From Phyllobacteriaceae bacterium (GTDB lineage: Bacteria; Pseudomonadota; Alphaproteobacteria; Rhizobiales; Rhizobiaceae), in NCBI GenBank assembly GCA_024645155.1, contig JAHEGF010000036.1, positions 1 to 18,442 on the forward strand: a stretch of 18,442 nt of DNA, in the 5' to 3' direction. Position numbers and translations under genes: made by a program. The notes beneath the pieces are model-generated. The model ran no database searches, was not told where the DNA came from, and saw only the letters and a program-made list of their open reading frames with translations. Positions 1 through 7,157 of the stretch are shown here, one piece after another (position 1 is the stretch's first letter; the number at the start of each line of letters is the position of its first letter).

Positions 1-552
1 CAAAATACATTCACTTCGATTGAACGCGCTCGTTTCCCGGTCATCGCCGCCATTAACGGCGCCTGTATCGGTGGCGGTATCGACATGATCACCGCCTGCG
101 ACATCCGTCTCGCATCTTCGGATGCATTTTTCTCGGTTGAGGAAATTAACATCGGCATGGCCGCCGATGTCGGCACGCTGCAGCGCCTGCCGAAGCTGAT
201 TGCGCCTTCCATCGCTGCCGAGCTTTGTTATTCCGGCCGCAGGTTTTCCGCCCAGGAGGCAAAGGAATTCGGCCTGGTAAACACGGTCACGGCCAATCAT
301 GAAGCCCTTGTGGATGAAGCCCTGGCACAGGCTCACGCAATCGCTGCACGTTCACCGCTGGCAATTGCCGGCATTAAGCGCAATCTGGTCTATTCCCGGG
401 ATCATTCGGTCAGTGACGGGCTTGACTACATCGCGACCTGGAACGGCGGAATGCTGCGGCCCCAGGACCTGATGACGGCGATGCAGGCAAAAATGGCAAA
501 AAAGGAAGCCGAATTCGCCGATTTGCTGTCCCACAAATCTGCCGGTTTCTAG
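1..552 (+). CDS. Crotonase-family protein, delta3,5-delta2,4-dienoyl-CoA isomerase-like (5' truncated)
   Basis: The reading frame is open from base 1, so this is the C-terminal part of a gene that begins before the window; 183 codons are visible. Members of this family act on CoA thioesters in fatty-acid beta-oxidation. The segment CIGGGIDMITACDIRL followed by AADVGTLQRLPK is closer to peroxisomal/mitochondrial ECH1 (dienoyl-CoA isomerase) than to plain enoyl-CoA hydratase. The three acidic residues of rat ECH1 (Asp176, Glu196, Asp204) have counterparts at the same spacing: D of GGGID, E 20 residues later in VEEIN, D 28 residues later in AADVG. The C-terminal SRDHSV and the WNGGML stretch also fit ECH1. 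The stop is 18 bases from the convergent SGNH hydrolase stop. Family assignment is firm; the exact isomerase activity is inferred from motifs. Confidence 0.88.
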   Translation, partial: QNTFTSIERARFPVIAAINGACIGGGIDMITACDIRLASSDAFFSVEEINIGMAADVGTLQRLPKLIAPSIAAELCYSGRRFSAQEAKEFGLVNTVTANHEALVDEALAQAHAIAARSPLAIAGIKRNLVYSRDHSVSDGLDYIATWNGGMLRPQDLMTAMQAKMAKKEAEFADLLSHKSAGF

Positions 553-570
553 ACTGTATCGGCATTCAGC

Positions 571-2700
571 CTAGTCGGGTCTCAATATCTCGCTGGTTGG
601 CGCGGCCAGGCCGAGGATCGTCTCGGCAGCGCGGTAGACGGCGTTGCCGACATGTGCGTGGCCCTCGGCAGTCGGGTGGAATGGACCGCCAAGGCAGGCC
701 TCGACAAGGTCAAGCAATCCCCACAAATGCCGTGGCAAGGGTGTGCCTTTGCGCTTGAACTGAACAAACAGGCAGGCGTCGTTCATCGTACGCACCCATC
801 GCTGCCGCGGCGCATAGGCTCTGGTCCTGGTCACCGGGTTGAATTCGACCCACTCGTCGTGCGGCGAAGCATTCTTGAAATAGGGGAGCATCAGGTCTTC
901 CGGCGGGCGCACGCCGCCGGACCGGTCCTGCGCGCAGAATCCGTGATTTTCGAACGCTGCGCGATGCTCGTCGACAAAGTGCCAATCGTTCCCCGCCGCA
1001 AGCCGGAGCTTGGGATAAAGCACGTTGTCGGCAAATCCCTCGACTTGCCGCAACGTAGGAACATCGACTGCAAGAAAACCGCCGAAGTTCAGCCCTTCCA
1101 TGCGTTCACGCGGGCTGGTTTCTCCACAAAGATCACCATTTTGATTGTTCTCGATCGGCGGAAATGCTGTCAGAACAACATTCTTTTTGCCGGCTTTTTC
1201 GCTGATCGGAAGGGGTTCAAGCGCCTTTCGCAGTGCCGCAAACCGCGGTAACAGCTCCTCAGCCTTCCCGGTTGCCTGTGCCACGTTATACCCGGCAACC
1301 GAATGCATCAGCCTGCGCAACAGGCCCCGCGCCTGCAAAATGCTGCCGACGATCGTGCTGCCACCGGTAAGCGGCGGCCCGTTTTTGGCTATCACTTCGA
1401 TGATCAGGGGAACGAACCCGACATCATTGCCGCCGATGGAAATGACCAGCATGTCGATATCGCGTAAAAAACCCGGGCAATAAAGCGTGGAGATGCGGGT
1501 CAACCGCTCCCCGCCGTCCGCCGTAATCGGCTCGTCAAGATCTATCTGGCGCCGCGCCTGCGGTGATTGGGCGGTGACATCGGTGCTGCACAGTTCGGCG
1601 ATGACACGGTCAACCTGCGACCAGTCCTTGCGCACTGCGCCTGCGGCCGTGAAATGCCGGTTTGAAACATGTTCCTTGCCAATATAGGGAAGCAGCAGTC
1701 CCTCCGTGACCTCCGAACCCGAGCACGCGTAGCCGAGAAACGTGACGGCGCTGTGTTCCGGGTCAGCCAGTGCCACCTGAAGCGCTGTGCGAAGGTGGTA
1801 GCTGTAAAGCGAACGATGGCATTTCCGGTCATTCCAGTTGGCAGGACCCGCATTGCGTCCGCGAACCGCGACCGACCGGCCGGTGACACGGCGAATTGCC
1901 TGTTCGCCAGGATCATAGACAAATGGCGGCGTACCGTTGCTTGAAAGAGGCCGGCGATCAAGTTCGACCGGGGTATCGGGATTCCCCTCGCCTGACGAGT
2001 AGCTGTCGCCTATACCGACGATCAGCCGGTCGCGCACCCACACCGGCGTGTGTTCAACCATCGAACCATCCGGCAGCGTGACCGATACCGCAACACCACG
2101 TTCGGCCTCCGGTTTTTCCGGCTCGAAGGGAATTCGTGCTTCCGGTTCCACATTGCATGCAATGGTGCGTTCGCGCGTCAGGCTGCTTGTACCAACCTTG
2201 AAAATCGCCCGGGGCGCTGTCCACGTACAGTCACCGGCAGGCGGTTCACCGAGACGGAATATGACCGTGTGCCGTTGCGGGAGCACATAATCAGTACGCA
2301 ATGTCTGTCCGTAGGTGTCGGACTTGCACGTCGAATGCCATTGGGCGCGGCTGTCCCAGCAGGTCGCGTTCCTGCGGTCGATGTGATGGGCCCATCCGCG
2401 CTCCGGGCGCCCGGCGCCATCGGGTTCGGGATATTTTCCGGGATTGGCCGCATACCACTGGTCGAGCCACCGCGGATCGTTGATCAGCCGCTCGAGATCC
2501 GAAACCATCGTGTCGGGCATAACATTTCCGTTTGCCGCCAGCACATCGGCAAACGCTTCGCGATGCATATCGAAGTCGGTGGTGTCGGTGAAAAACCGGA
2601 ACGGGTGCTTGACCCGCCAACCGATGGAAACTTCGGCGATTGCCTGCCCGCAAAATGCGAAAAAAAGCAGGACAGAAAGCGTGCGCAGCGCCATTGTCAT
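571..2700 (-). CDS. Large secreted SGNH/GDSL-family hydrolase
   Basis: A 709-residue serine hydrolase of the SGNH/GDSL superfamily, probably an exported esterase or lipase of unknown substrate. The start is ATG at 2700 because AAAGGAG lies six bases upstream; an upstream in-frame start at 2724 would put that Shine-Dalgarno inside the gene. Residues 3-22 form a signal peptide ending near CGQAIA. About 210 residues follow with no domain I recognise. Block I is GDSYSSGEG with nucleophile Ser233, the oxyanion block is GGND at 423-426, and the C-terminal block is FHPTAEGHAHVG with catalytic His675. The residue three before that His, usually Asp in a DxxH motif, is Gly, so a Ser-His dyad or a displaced acid is possible. 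Several cysteines suggest periplasmic disulfides. It is longer than typical 200-400-residue SGNH enzymes. It is last in a four-gene cluster, 74 bases after the DUF4153 gene. Confidence 0.85.
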   Translation of the reverse strand: MTMALRTLSVLLFFAFCGQAIAEVSIGWRVKHPFRFFTDTTDFDMHREAFADVLAANGNVMPDTMVSDLERLINDPRWLDQWYAANPGKYPEPDGAGRPERGWAHHIDRRNATCWDSRAQWHSTCKSDTYGQTLRTDYVLPQRHTVIFRLGEPPAGDCTWTAPRAIFKVGTSSLTRERTIACNVEPEARIPFEPEKPEAERGVAVSVTLPDGSMVEHTPVWVRDRLIVGIGDSYSSGEGNPDTPVELDRRPLSSNGTPPFVYDPGEQAIRRVTGRSVAVRGRNAGPANWNDRKCHRSLYSYHLRTALQVALADPEHSAVTFLGYACSGSEVTEGLLLPYIGKEHVSNRHFTAAGAVRKDWSQVDRVIAELCSTDVTAQSPQARRQIDLDEPITADGGERLTRISTLYCPGFLRDIDMLVISIGGNDVGFVPLIIEVIAKNGPPLTGGSTIVGSILQARGLLRRLMHSVAGYNVAQATGKAEELLPRFAALRKALEPLPISEKAGKKNVVLTAFPPIENNQNGDLCGETSPRERMEGLNFGGFLAVDVPTLRQVEGFADNVLYPKLRLAAGNDWHFVDEHRAAFENHGFCAQDRSGGVRPPEDLMLPYFKNASPHDEWVEFNPVTRTRAYAPRQRWVRTMNDACLFVQFKRKGTPLPRHLWGLLDLVEACLGGPFHPTAEGHAHVGNAVYRAAETILGLAAPTSEILRPD

Positions 2701-2706
2701 GACGAT

Positions 2707-2713
2707 CTCCTTT
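2707..2713 (-). promoter_or_regulatory. Ribosome binding site deciding the SGNH hydrolase start
   Basis: On the minus strand AAAGGAG is followed by six bases and then ATG at 2700. This near-perfect Shine-Dalgarno selects that ATG over the in-frame start at 2724, which would place the site within the coding sequence. Confidence 0.75.
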
Positions 2714-2726
2714 CTGCCCCGCAACG

Positions 2727-2755
2727 AGGCTAGAAAAGCGCGGCGGTCCTGTCAA
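2727..2755 (-). promoter_or_regulatory. Candidate sigma-70 promoter for the SGNH hydrolase gene
   Basis: Between the DUF4153 stop and the SGNH start, the minus strand carries a perfect -35 hexamer TTGACA (2750-2755), a 17-base spacer and the -10-like hexamer TAGCCT (2727-2732; 3 of 6 consensus bases). The tip of the -10 lies about 27 bases before the start codon. It would let the hydrolase be transcribed separately from the upstream membrane-protein genes. The -10 is weak, so this is tentative. Confidence 0.4.
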
Positions 2756-2774
2756 ACGCCATTCCGCGTCATGG

Positions 2775-4544
2775 TCAACGTGTGGGCTGGTTCCAGTCCC
2801 GCGAACGCAGCATCAGCAACCCCGACATGTTCAACAGTCGCAGTTTCGGCAATTGTTCGCCGTTGGCCTGGCTCAGTACCATGACAATGTTGCGTGATCC
2901 CGACGTCAATTCCAGCCTGAAGGGTTTTCCGCCATCGGCCTCTGCTATGTTCCTGATCATGTCATCAGTCAGGCTGAATATTGCGGTTTCGTCGCCAAGC
3001 GTCGCGGTTACCGCCGTGTCGGTAAGGGCGAACACGATCTTTTTGTTGCTCTCGAGCGTCGAGGTGGAGACGGAATTGAGGCGGTTGTAGAAATGGATTT
3101 GCGGCACAATCAGGTCGTAACCATCCGCCGGGACAATCAGGTCGCTGTTGAAATACTTGTTGAACACCAGTCCCGATTGCCGCGAAGTATCAAGGTCCGG
3201 ATTCAAACCGTAGGCAACCGCAACCTTTCTCAGATCGTCATGGGCATTGCGCCCGGAACGCTGCTTCTTTCCGAGTTCTATCCCCTCGGGCACGACCCGC
3301 CCGAGACCGCCATACTCGGTTAAAAAGCGCAGCACTGACACGGCTTCGCCTTCTTTCATGACATCGTCAGCGGCCTGCGTGACGAGCGACTTGAACCGTT
3401 CTGCCTGGCTCCTGATTGACCAGCCGTTCACCCCTTGCGGACCGAAGCTTGCGAAACACAATGCGAGAACCGGAAGGGCGACCATCACGCGAATGTCACC
3501 GCGCAACGGCCTTGACAACTGCACGACAACGATTGCGAGCGTCACCAATCCGTAAAGCACCAGCAAATAGCGCTCCGGCGTCACACCGTATTGGCCGATA
3601 CGCAGCCAAACGGCATAAAACAGCATCGCCAGCGGCACCGGCATGACAAAGGGCCAGATGCGCAGCAGCAACCGCATTGGTGCGCGGGCAAGCCGCCAGT
3701 ACGGATAGGAGATCAACAACGCGCCAAACAGGCAAAAACCATAACCGAGAACCAGCCAGCCGATCTGACCTTTCGGCACTTCCATGGTCAATATGATCTT
3801 GCCGGCATAGGCATGCAGGATAAGCGCGTAAACGAGCAGCAGCGGCGCGGCGACAAAGTCACCAAGCGCACGAATGCCGATCGCCATGTACTCCTCTTCG
3901 CTGCCGGCCGGTTCGTCATGAAACCATTTCGGCAAACGTCCAAGGCCAAACAGCGGGGCCAGAAGGAATCCGGCAGTTGCCCAGACATGGCCGTACAGTT
4001 CCGACGACACATCAAGTCCGAACAGATAGGTCAGGCTCAAGAGGATTGCCGAAATGCCGCCTGCAGCAAGGATCAGGGCAAATCCGCCGAGCACGACCGC
4101 AAAGGCAAAACGCACGGCAAACAACCAGAATGCCGACGCCGAATAGCGCCACAGATAAGGAGCGACCAATGCCAGGCCGGCAAGTGCCGGTAGCAGCACA
4201 AATTCGTGGGACAGGATCGTGCCGGAAAACCACACGGCACCAAAAGCCGCAAGAGCTGCCACCAATGCGGTTCCGTGGCGCAAACCGGCGCCGGATTGCC
4301 GCGCTTCCAGAAACAGCGTGGCAGCCAAAGCTGCCGTGGCAGCACTGGCCAGCCCGAGCGGCAGAGGCCAGCCAAAATCGCCAAACCATCCGGCATCGGC
4401 GATTTCGAAATTCGCATATACTGCAAGAAGAAATAGGGCAGCCGCAGTGACCGGGAACCGGAACATGGCATCACGGGCGCCTTCGATCATCTCGGTGGCA
4501 ACGGATTTCCAGCCTGCCGAGCCATCTGACGAGGAAGCTGTCAC
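2775..4544 (-). CDS. DUF4153 polytopic inner-membrane protein
   Basis: A 589-residue protein: residues about 30-370 contain roughly ten to twelve hydrophobic segments, followed by a soluble C-terminal domain of about 210 residues. The stretches YALILHAYAGKI, EVPKGQIGWLVLGYG and the GVTPERYLLVLYGL region near 320 match my memory of the DUF4153 family, which has no established biochemical function. The start is GTG at 4544; its GTGA overlaps the TGA stop of the upstream hydroxylase gene by 4 bases, which implies translational coupling and a related role. The soluble domain ends in a beta-rich segment (VSTSTLESNKKIVFALTDT onward) probably exposed on one face of the membrane. No catalytic motif is recognisable. 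Family call moderately confident; function unknown. Confidence 0.8.
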   Translation of the reverse strand: MTASSSDGSAGWKSVATEMIEGARDAMFRFPVTAAALFLLAVYANFEIADAGWFGDFGWPLPLGLASAATAALAATLFLEARQSGAGLRHGTALVAALAAFGAVWFSGTILSHEFVLLPALAGLALVAPYLWRYSASAFWLFAVRFAFAVVLGGFALILAAGGISAILLSLTYLFGLDVSSELYGHVWATAGFLLAPLFGLGRLPKWFHDEPAGSEEEYMAIGIRALGDFVAAPLLLVYALILHAYAGKIILTMEVPKGQIGWLVLGYGFCLFGALLISYPYWRLARAPMRLLLRIWPFVMPVPLAMLFYAVWLRIGQYGVTPERYLLVLYGLVTLAIVVVQLSRPLRGDIRVMVALPVLALCFASFGPQGVNGWSIRSQAERFKSLVTQAADDVMKEGEAVSVLRFLTEYGGLGRVVPEGIELGKKQRSGRNAHDDLRKVAVAYGLNPDLDTSRQSGLVFNKYFNSDLIVPADGYDLIVPQIHFYNRLNSVSTSTLESNKKIVFALTDTAVTATLGDETAIFSLTDDMIRNIAEADGGKPFRLELTSGSRNIVMVLSQANGEQLPKLRLLNMSGLLMLRSRDWNQPTR

Positions 4545-5497
4545 TCGGCCGGTTCCAGGATATCACGAGTGGCCGGAAGGCCGGGTTTACCGGCTTCTGC
4601 CGGATGCAATCGCACGAACTCGGCCTTCAGGTCGTCCGATCCCTTGCGTGTACCGTCGTGGCTCCATCCCGGTGGCATGAAGAGGTATCCGAGCCGCTGC
4701 CGAAGCGTCAGACCCGGCGAAAACGCATCCGAAAACATCGCGATCCATTCATGAAATGCGACCTTGAAAGGGTTGAACGTGCCAAGATTCTTTACAATCC
4801 CGTAGCGCGGACGATCCTCTTCCAGCTCTTCGACAAAAGTCCCGAACATCCGGTCCCAGATGATCAGGGTTCCAGCGTAATTGGCGTCCAGGTAGCGCGG
4901 ATTGGTGGCATGATGAACCCGGTGATGCGATGGTGTGTTCATGACCAGTTCGACCGGCCACCACATTTTGCCGATGGTCTCGGTGTGGATCCAGAACTGC
5001 CAAAGCAGGTTGAACCCGTAGACGAAAGCGATCAATGCCGGATGAACACCGAGCAGAACAAGGGGAACCTGGAGGACAAACATGCCGGTGAAATGACCGC
5101 TCCACGATTGCCGCAGCGCCGTCGACAGATTGTAATGCTGGCTTGAATGGTGATTGATGTGTTCGGCCCACACCCAGCGAACGCGGTGGGCAATGCGGTG
5201 ATACCAGTAGTAGCGAAGATCATCGATCAGGAAGGCGGCGATCGCCACTCCTGCCCCAAGTCCGGCGTCAAGGAACCGGAATTGCCAGACCCACATCAGC
5301 GCGCCAAACGAGATGAAGCCGAACAACAGGCCCGCAACCACATTGCCGGTGCCCATCATCAGGCTGGTCAGCGTATCGCGCGTTTCAAACTCGCCGCGCC
5401 CGCGACCCATTTTCACCACCGCCAGTTCGATCAGGATCGCCGCGACAAAAAGCGGAATCGCAAGTTCCGTAACTTTCGGAAATTCCACGCCGTCCAT
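4541..5497 (-). CDS. Sterol desaturase / fatty acid hydroxylase superfamily membrane enzyme
   Basis: A 318-residue integral-membrane di-iron oxygenase. The superfamily hydroxylates or desaturates lipids such as sterols, fatty acids and carotenoids using O2. The histidine clusters are intact: HRIAH (H100, H104), HINHHSSQH (H113, H116, H117, H121), H171 in the HTETIGK segment, and SHHRVHH (H191, H192, H195, H196). Hydrophobic segments lie at about 11-30, 44-72, 80-95 and 137-170. The start is ATG at 5497 (MDGVEF), with AGGGG eight bases upstream; the open frame extends to 5584 but that part overlaps the preceding gene. The gene follows the small membrane-anchored gene by 25 bases and overlaps the DUF4153 start by 4 bases. 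The substrate cannot be deduced; hopanoid, ornithine-lipid or fatty-acyl substrates are all possible. Confidence 0.9.
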   Translation of the reverse strand: MDGVEFPKVTELAIPLFVAAILIELAVVKMGRGRGEFETRDTLTSLMMGTGNVVAGLLFGFISFGALMWVWQFRFLDAGLGAGVAIAAFLIDDLRYYWYHRIAHRVRWVWAEHINHHSSQHYNLSTALRQSWSGHFTGMFVLQVPLVLLGVHPALIAFVYGFNLLWQFWIHTETIGKMWWPVELVMNTPSHHRVHHATNPRYLDANYAGTLIIWDRMFGTFVEELEEDRPRYGIVKNLGTFNPFKVAFHEWIAMFSDAFSPGLTLRQRLGYLFMPPGWSHDGTRKGSDDLKAEFVRLHPAEAGKPGLPATRDILEPAE

Positions 5498-5522
5498 CAC
5501 TGCCACCCCTGATCTTTGCCGG

Positions 5523-5933
5523 TCATGCGGTGCCGCCCATTGCCTGGTAAACCTTTGCCGCTGTGTCGGCATCGTCGAAAACAAACGTGCCGCCGCGCCA
5601 TGTCATGTCGCGAAGACCAAGCACCAGGCTGGATTCGCCCGTCAATTCAATCCCGCGAATATCCTTCGCTTCCACGATACGGGTCAAGTACCGGTCTCCG
5701 ATCGCATGGACGATCCCGATTCGGTTGTTTTCGAGCCAAAGAAAGGCCGTTTCGTGGTCGCTGGACAGGACCACCGCCTTGATTGCCTCAGCCTCGAAAT
5801 CTTCGTGGAACCGCTTTATTGCCGCATCGCCGTTGGCTAGACGTACCGTTGTTGTACCGCCGGTTGCATGGACCGCGACCACAATCCCGGTAATGCCCAC
5901 AGCAACCACAATGACCAAAACCAGAATACTCAT
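5523..5933 (-). CDS. Small membrane-anchored protein of unknown function
   Basis: A 136-residue protein I do not recognise. It begins with one hydrophobic segment (about residues 2-22, SILVLVIVVAVGITGIVVAV), followed by a compact soluble domain with alternating beta strands and helices (segments AVVLSSDHETAFLWL, RIGIVHAIGDRYLTRIV, GTFVFDDADTAAKVYQ). This suggests an N-terminal anchor carrying a cytoplasmic or periplasmic domain. ATG at 5933 is preferred because AAGGTGG lies a few bases upstream; an in-frame TTG at 5948 would place that site inside the gene. It is the first gene of the cluster, 25 bases before the hydroxylase gene, so it may serve that enzyme as an accessory or regulatory subunit. 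That role is inferred from position only. Its upstream side abuts the inverted-repeat element, whose tip is 36 bases away. Confidence 0.72.
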   Translation of the reverse strand: MSILVLVIVVAVGITGIVVAVHATGGTTTVRLANGDAAIKRFHEDFEAEAIKAVVLSSDHETAFLWLENNRIGIVHAIGDRYLTRIVEAKDIRGIELTGESSLVLGLRDMTWRGGTFVFDDADTAAKVYQAMGGTA

Positions 5934-5969
5934 CGTTTCCACCTTCAAACGGCCGGATTGAACCCGGAT

Positions 5970-6281
5970 CTAGAGCTATTCATATTTAAATGGAAGCCGT
6001 TTGATGGAATGGATTTATCGTTTCAGCGAGGAGAAAGTCGCGGCTCGACCTGGTGATCGAGCAAGGGTTTCGACGCCGCTGAGGCGGAAAAGACTCCCAA
6101 GCCTGCTGAAACAAAAACGTTGATATTTCCAATGAAACTGCAATCCCGTGAACTTGGTCTTTCGCATTCCGGGCGTCGTCGCGCGCGGCTCATGGTGCTT
6201 GCACCACATCGCATCGCGCTTCTGGTCAGACCGCGAAATTCCGGCGTTCAAGCAATTCCATTTCCAGATGAACAGCTCTAG
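5970..6281. repeat. About 312-bp intergenic element with imperfect terminal inverted repeats (RIME/palindromic-element-like)
   Basis: The plus strand at 5970-5995 begins CTAGAGCTATTCATAT; the minus strand read inward from 6281 begins CTAGAGCTGTTCATCT. Over 26 bases 22 are identical. A third copy of the core lies inside in the same orientation as the right arm (plus strand ATTTCCAATGAA at 6125-6136, versus ATTTCCAGATGAA at 6260-6272). Internal hairpins include GCTCGA/TCGAGC with an 8-base loop (6043-6062) and the palindromic TGGTGCTTGCACCA around 6193-6206. No transposase is encoded. Rhizobial genomes carry non-coding intergenic mosaic elements and short palindromes beginning CTAGAGC; this is probably a related element, but I cannot match it to a named family. 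It fills most of the 5934-6313 gap, the longest gene-free stretch in the window. Confidence 0.6.
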
Positions 6282-6300
6282 CCGGCCATTTGCACGCCGG
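6282..6300 (-). terminator. Weak hairpin just beyond the phytoene-synthase-like gene
   Basis: CCGGC (6282-6286) and GCCGG (6296-6300) can form a 5-bp stem with a 9-base loop, 13 bases past the stop of the 6314-7156 gene. No T-tract follows, so at best it is a partial or rho-assisted end signal. It abuts the right tip of the inverted-repeat element. Confidence 0.25.
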
Positions 6301-6313
6301 TCAAGAACTGAAC

Positions 6314-7156
6314 TCACCAGCCGCGAAACGCTCTCATCAGTATCGCCGCCTGCCGCAAAACAGGTGGCACCCGGACCGGTGTTTCAAATATTGCAAGGCC
6401 GGCACTCTCGATCCGGTTGAGCAGACGCGGTACCGGCGCAACGGACAAAAAGACCGGGCGGAGCGATCCCGGAATATTGCCGGCAAGAGCAACGAACCGT
6501 TTGTGATGGTGACGGGCAAGAGCGGTCATTGCACCAACCGCCCGCAAATGCCCCGCACCCGGCGGTTCACTGGTAAATCGTTCGGCGTTCATTCCTGCCG
6601 GCTTGAGAATGTCGGCCGGAATATAGCATTGCTGCCGCTGGCGTTGCTGCGCCAGACCGGCCAGCAGTTGCGTGATCTTCAGCGCGCATCCGCCATGGCC
6701 CGCAGCTTCGCCATGATCGGGCGCGACCGCCGGATCAAGCACCAGTCCCGCCAACTGGATCATGGCTCCAGCTGTTTCGCCGCAATATCCCTCAAGATCG
6801 TTTTGCGATGGCATCGGATCGCAATAGAGATCAAACACATGGGCATCGATCATGTTCGTCAGGATGTCGACCGGCAGTGAGTTACGTGTGATCGCCTGCC
6901 CCAACTGGATGGCGACCGGGTGACCGGCGGTTTCGGTGCCCGAAGCATCATTGAGCATGTCACGCCACCACTGCAGCCGGATTTCACCCGGCAAAGGTTC
7001 GCTCACCAGGTCGCGAATTTTCACGATTTCGTGGTTGAAGGCAAAAAGCGCAAGGAGATCATCGCGTTTACCGGCTGGCGCATAGAGAGCGGCAACATAG
7101 TGGTCGCGATCCCAGTTGCGAACAATTTCGGCTACATGCATCGCCGTTTCATTCAT
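6314..7156 (-). CDS. Squalene/phytoene synthase family protein, NDUFAF6-like
   Basis: A 280-residue all-helical isoprenoid-synthase-fold protein. The segment LALFAFNHEIVKIRDLVSEP, then GEIRLQWWRD (57-66), then YCGETAGAM (124-132), resembles mitochondrial NDUFAF6 (C8orf38), a complex I assembly factor, more than true phytoene synthases. Catalytic members carry two Asp-rich Mg-diphosphate motifs. Here the first region reads NHEIVKIRD, and the second, normally D-x-x-E-D before a YLP motif, reads GLAQQRQRQQCYIP with no acidic residue, so synthase activity is doubtful. The ATG at 7156 begins one base after the stop of the upstream Mth938 gene, indicating co-translation; no strong Shine-Dalgarno is visible, and an in-frame ATG at 7141 is an alternative. 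A role in respiratory complex I maturation is inferred from family and neighbour. Confidence 0.82.
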   Translation of the reverse strand: MNETAMHVAEIVRNWDRDHYVAALYAPAGKRDDLLALFAFNHEIVKIRDLVSEPLPGEIRLQWWRDMLNDASGTETAGHPVAIQLGQAITRNSLPVDILTNMIDAHVFDLYCDPMPSQNDLEGYCGETAGAMIQLAGLVLDPAVAPDHGEAAGHGGCALKITQLLAGLAQQRQRQQCYIPADILKPAGMNAERFTSEPPGAGHLRAVGAMTALARHHHKRFVALAGNIPGSLRPVFLSVAPVPRLLNRIESAGLAIFETPVRVPPVLRQAAILMRAFRGW

Positions 7157-7157
7157 T

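Noticed and set aside
541..563. GCCG/CGGC pairing between the crotonase and SGNH hydrolase ends as a terminator
   Set aside because: A 4-bp stem with a 15-base loop and no T-tract is too weak to call.
652..1251. 199-codon plus-strand open frame
   Set aside because: It lies antisense to the SGNH hydrolase, whose motifs and start signal are clear. The composition is that of a reverse-frame shadow in GC-rich DNA.
2050..2733. 227-codon plus-strand open frame
   Set aside because: Antisense to the N-terminal half of the SGNH hydrolase, with no domain or start signal.
6015..6317. 100-codon minus-strand frame across the repeat element
   Set aside because: It starts inside the neighbouring gene's 3' end, has no ribosome binding site, runs through the inverted-repeat arms and internal hairpins, and shows no recognisable domain. 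It is best seen as chance or repeat-borne.
6314..7156. Annotation as a carotenoid or hopanoid biosynthetic synthase
   Set aside because: The Asp-rich motifs are missing, no other crt or hpn gene is nearby, and the adjacent Mth938 gene favours the NDUFAF6-like reading.
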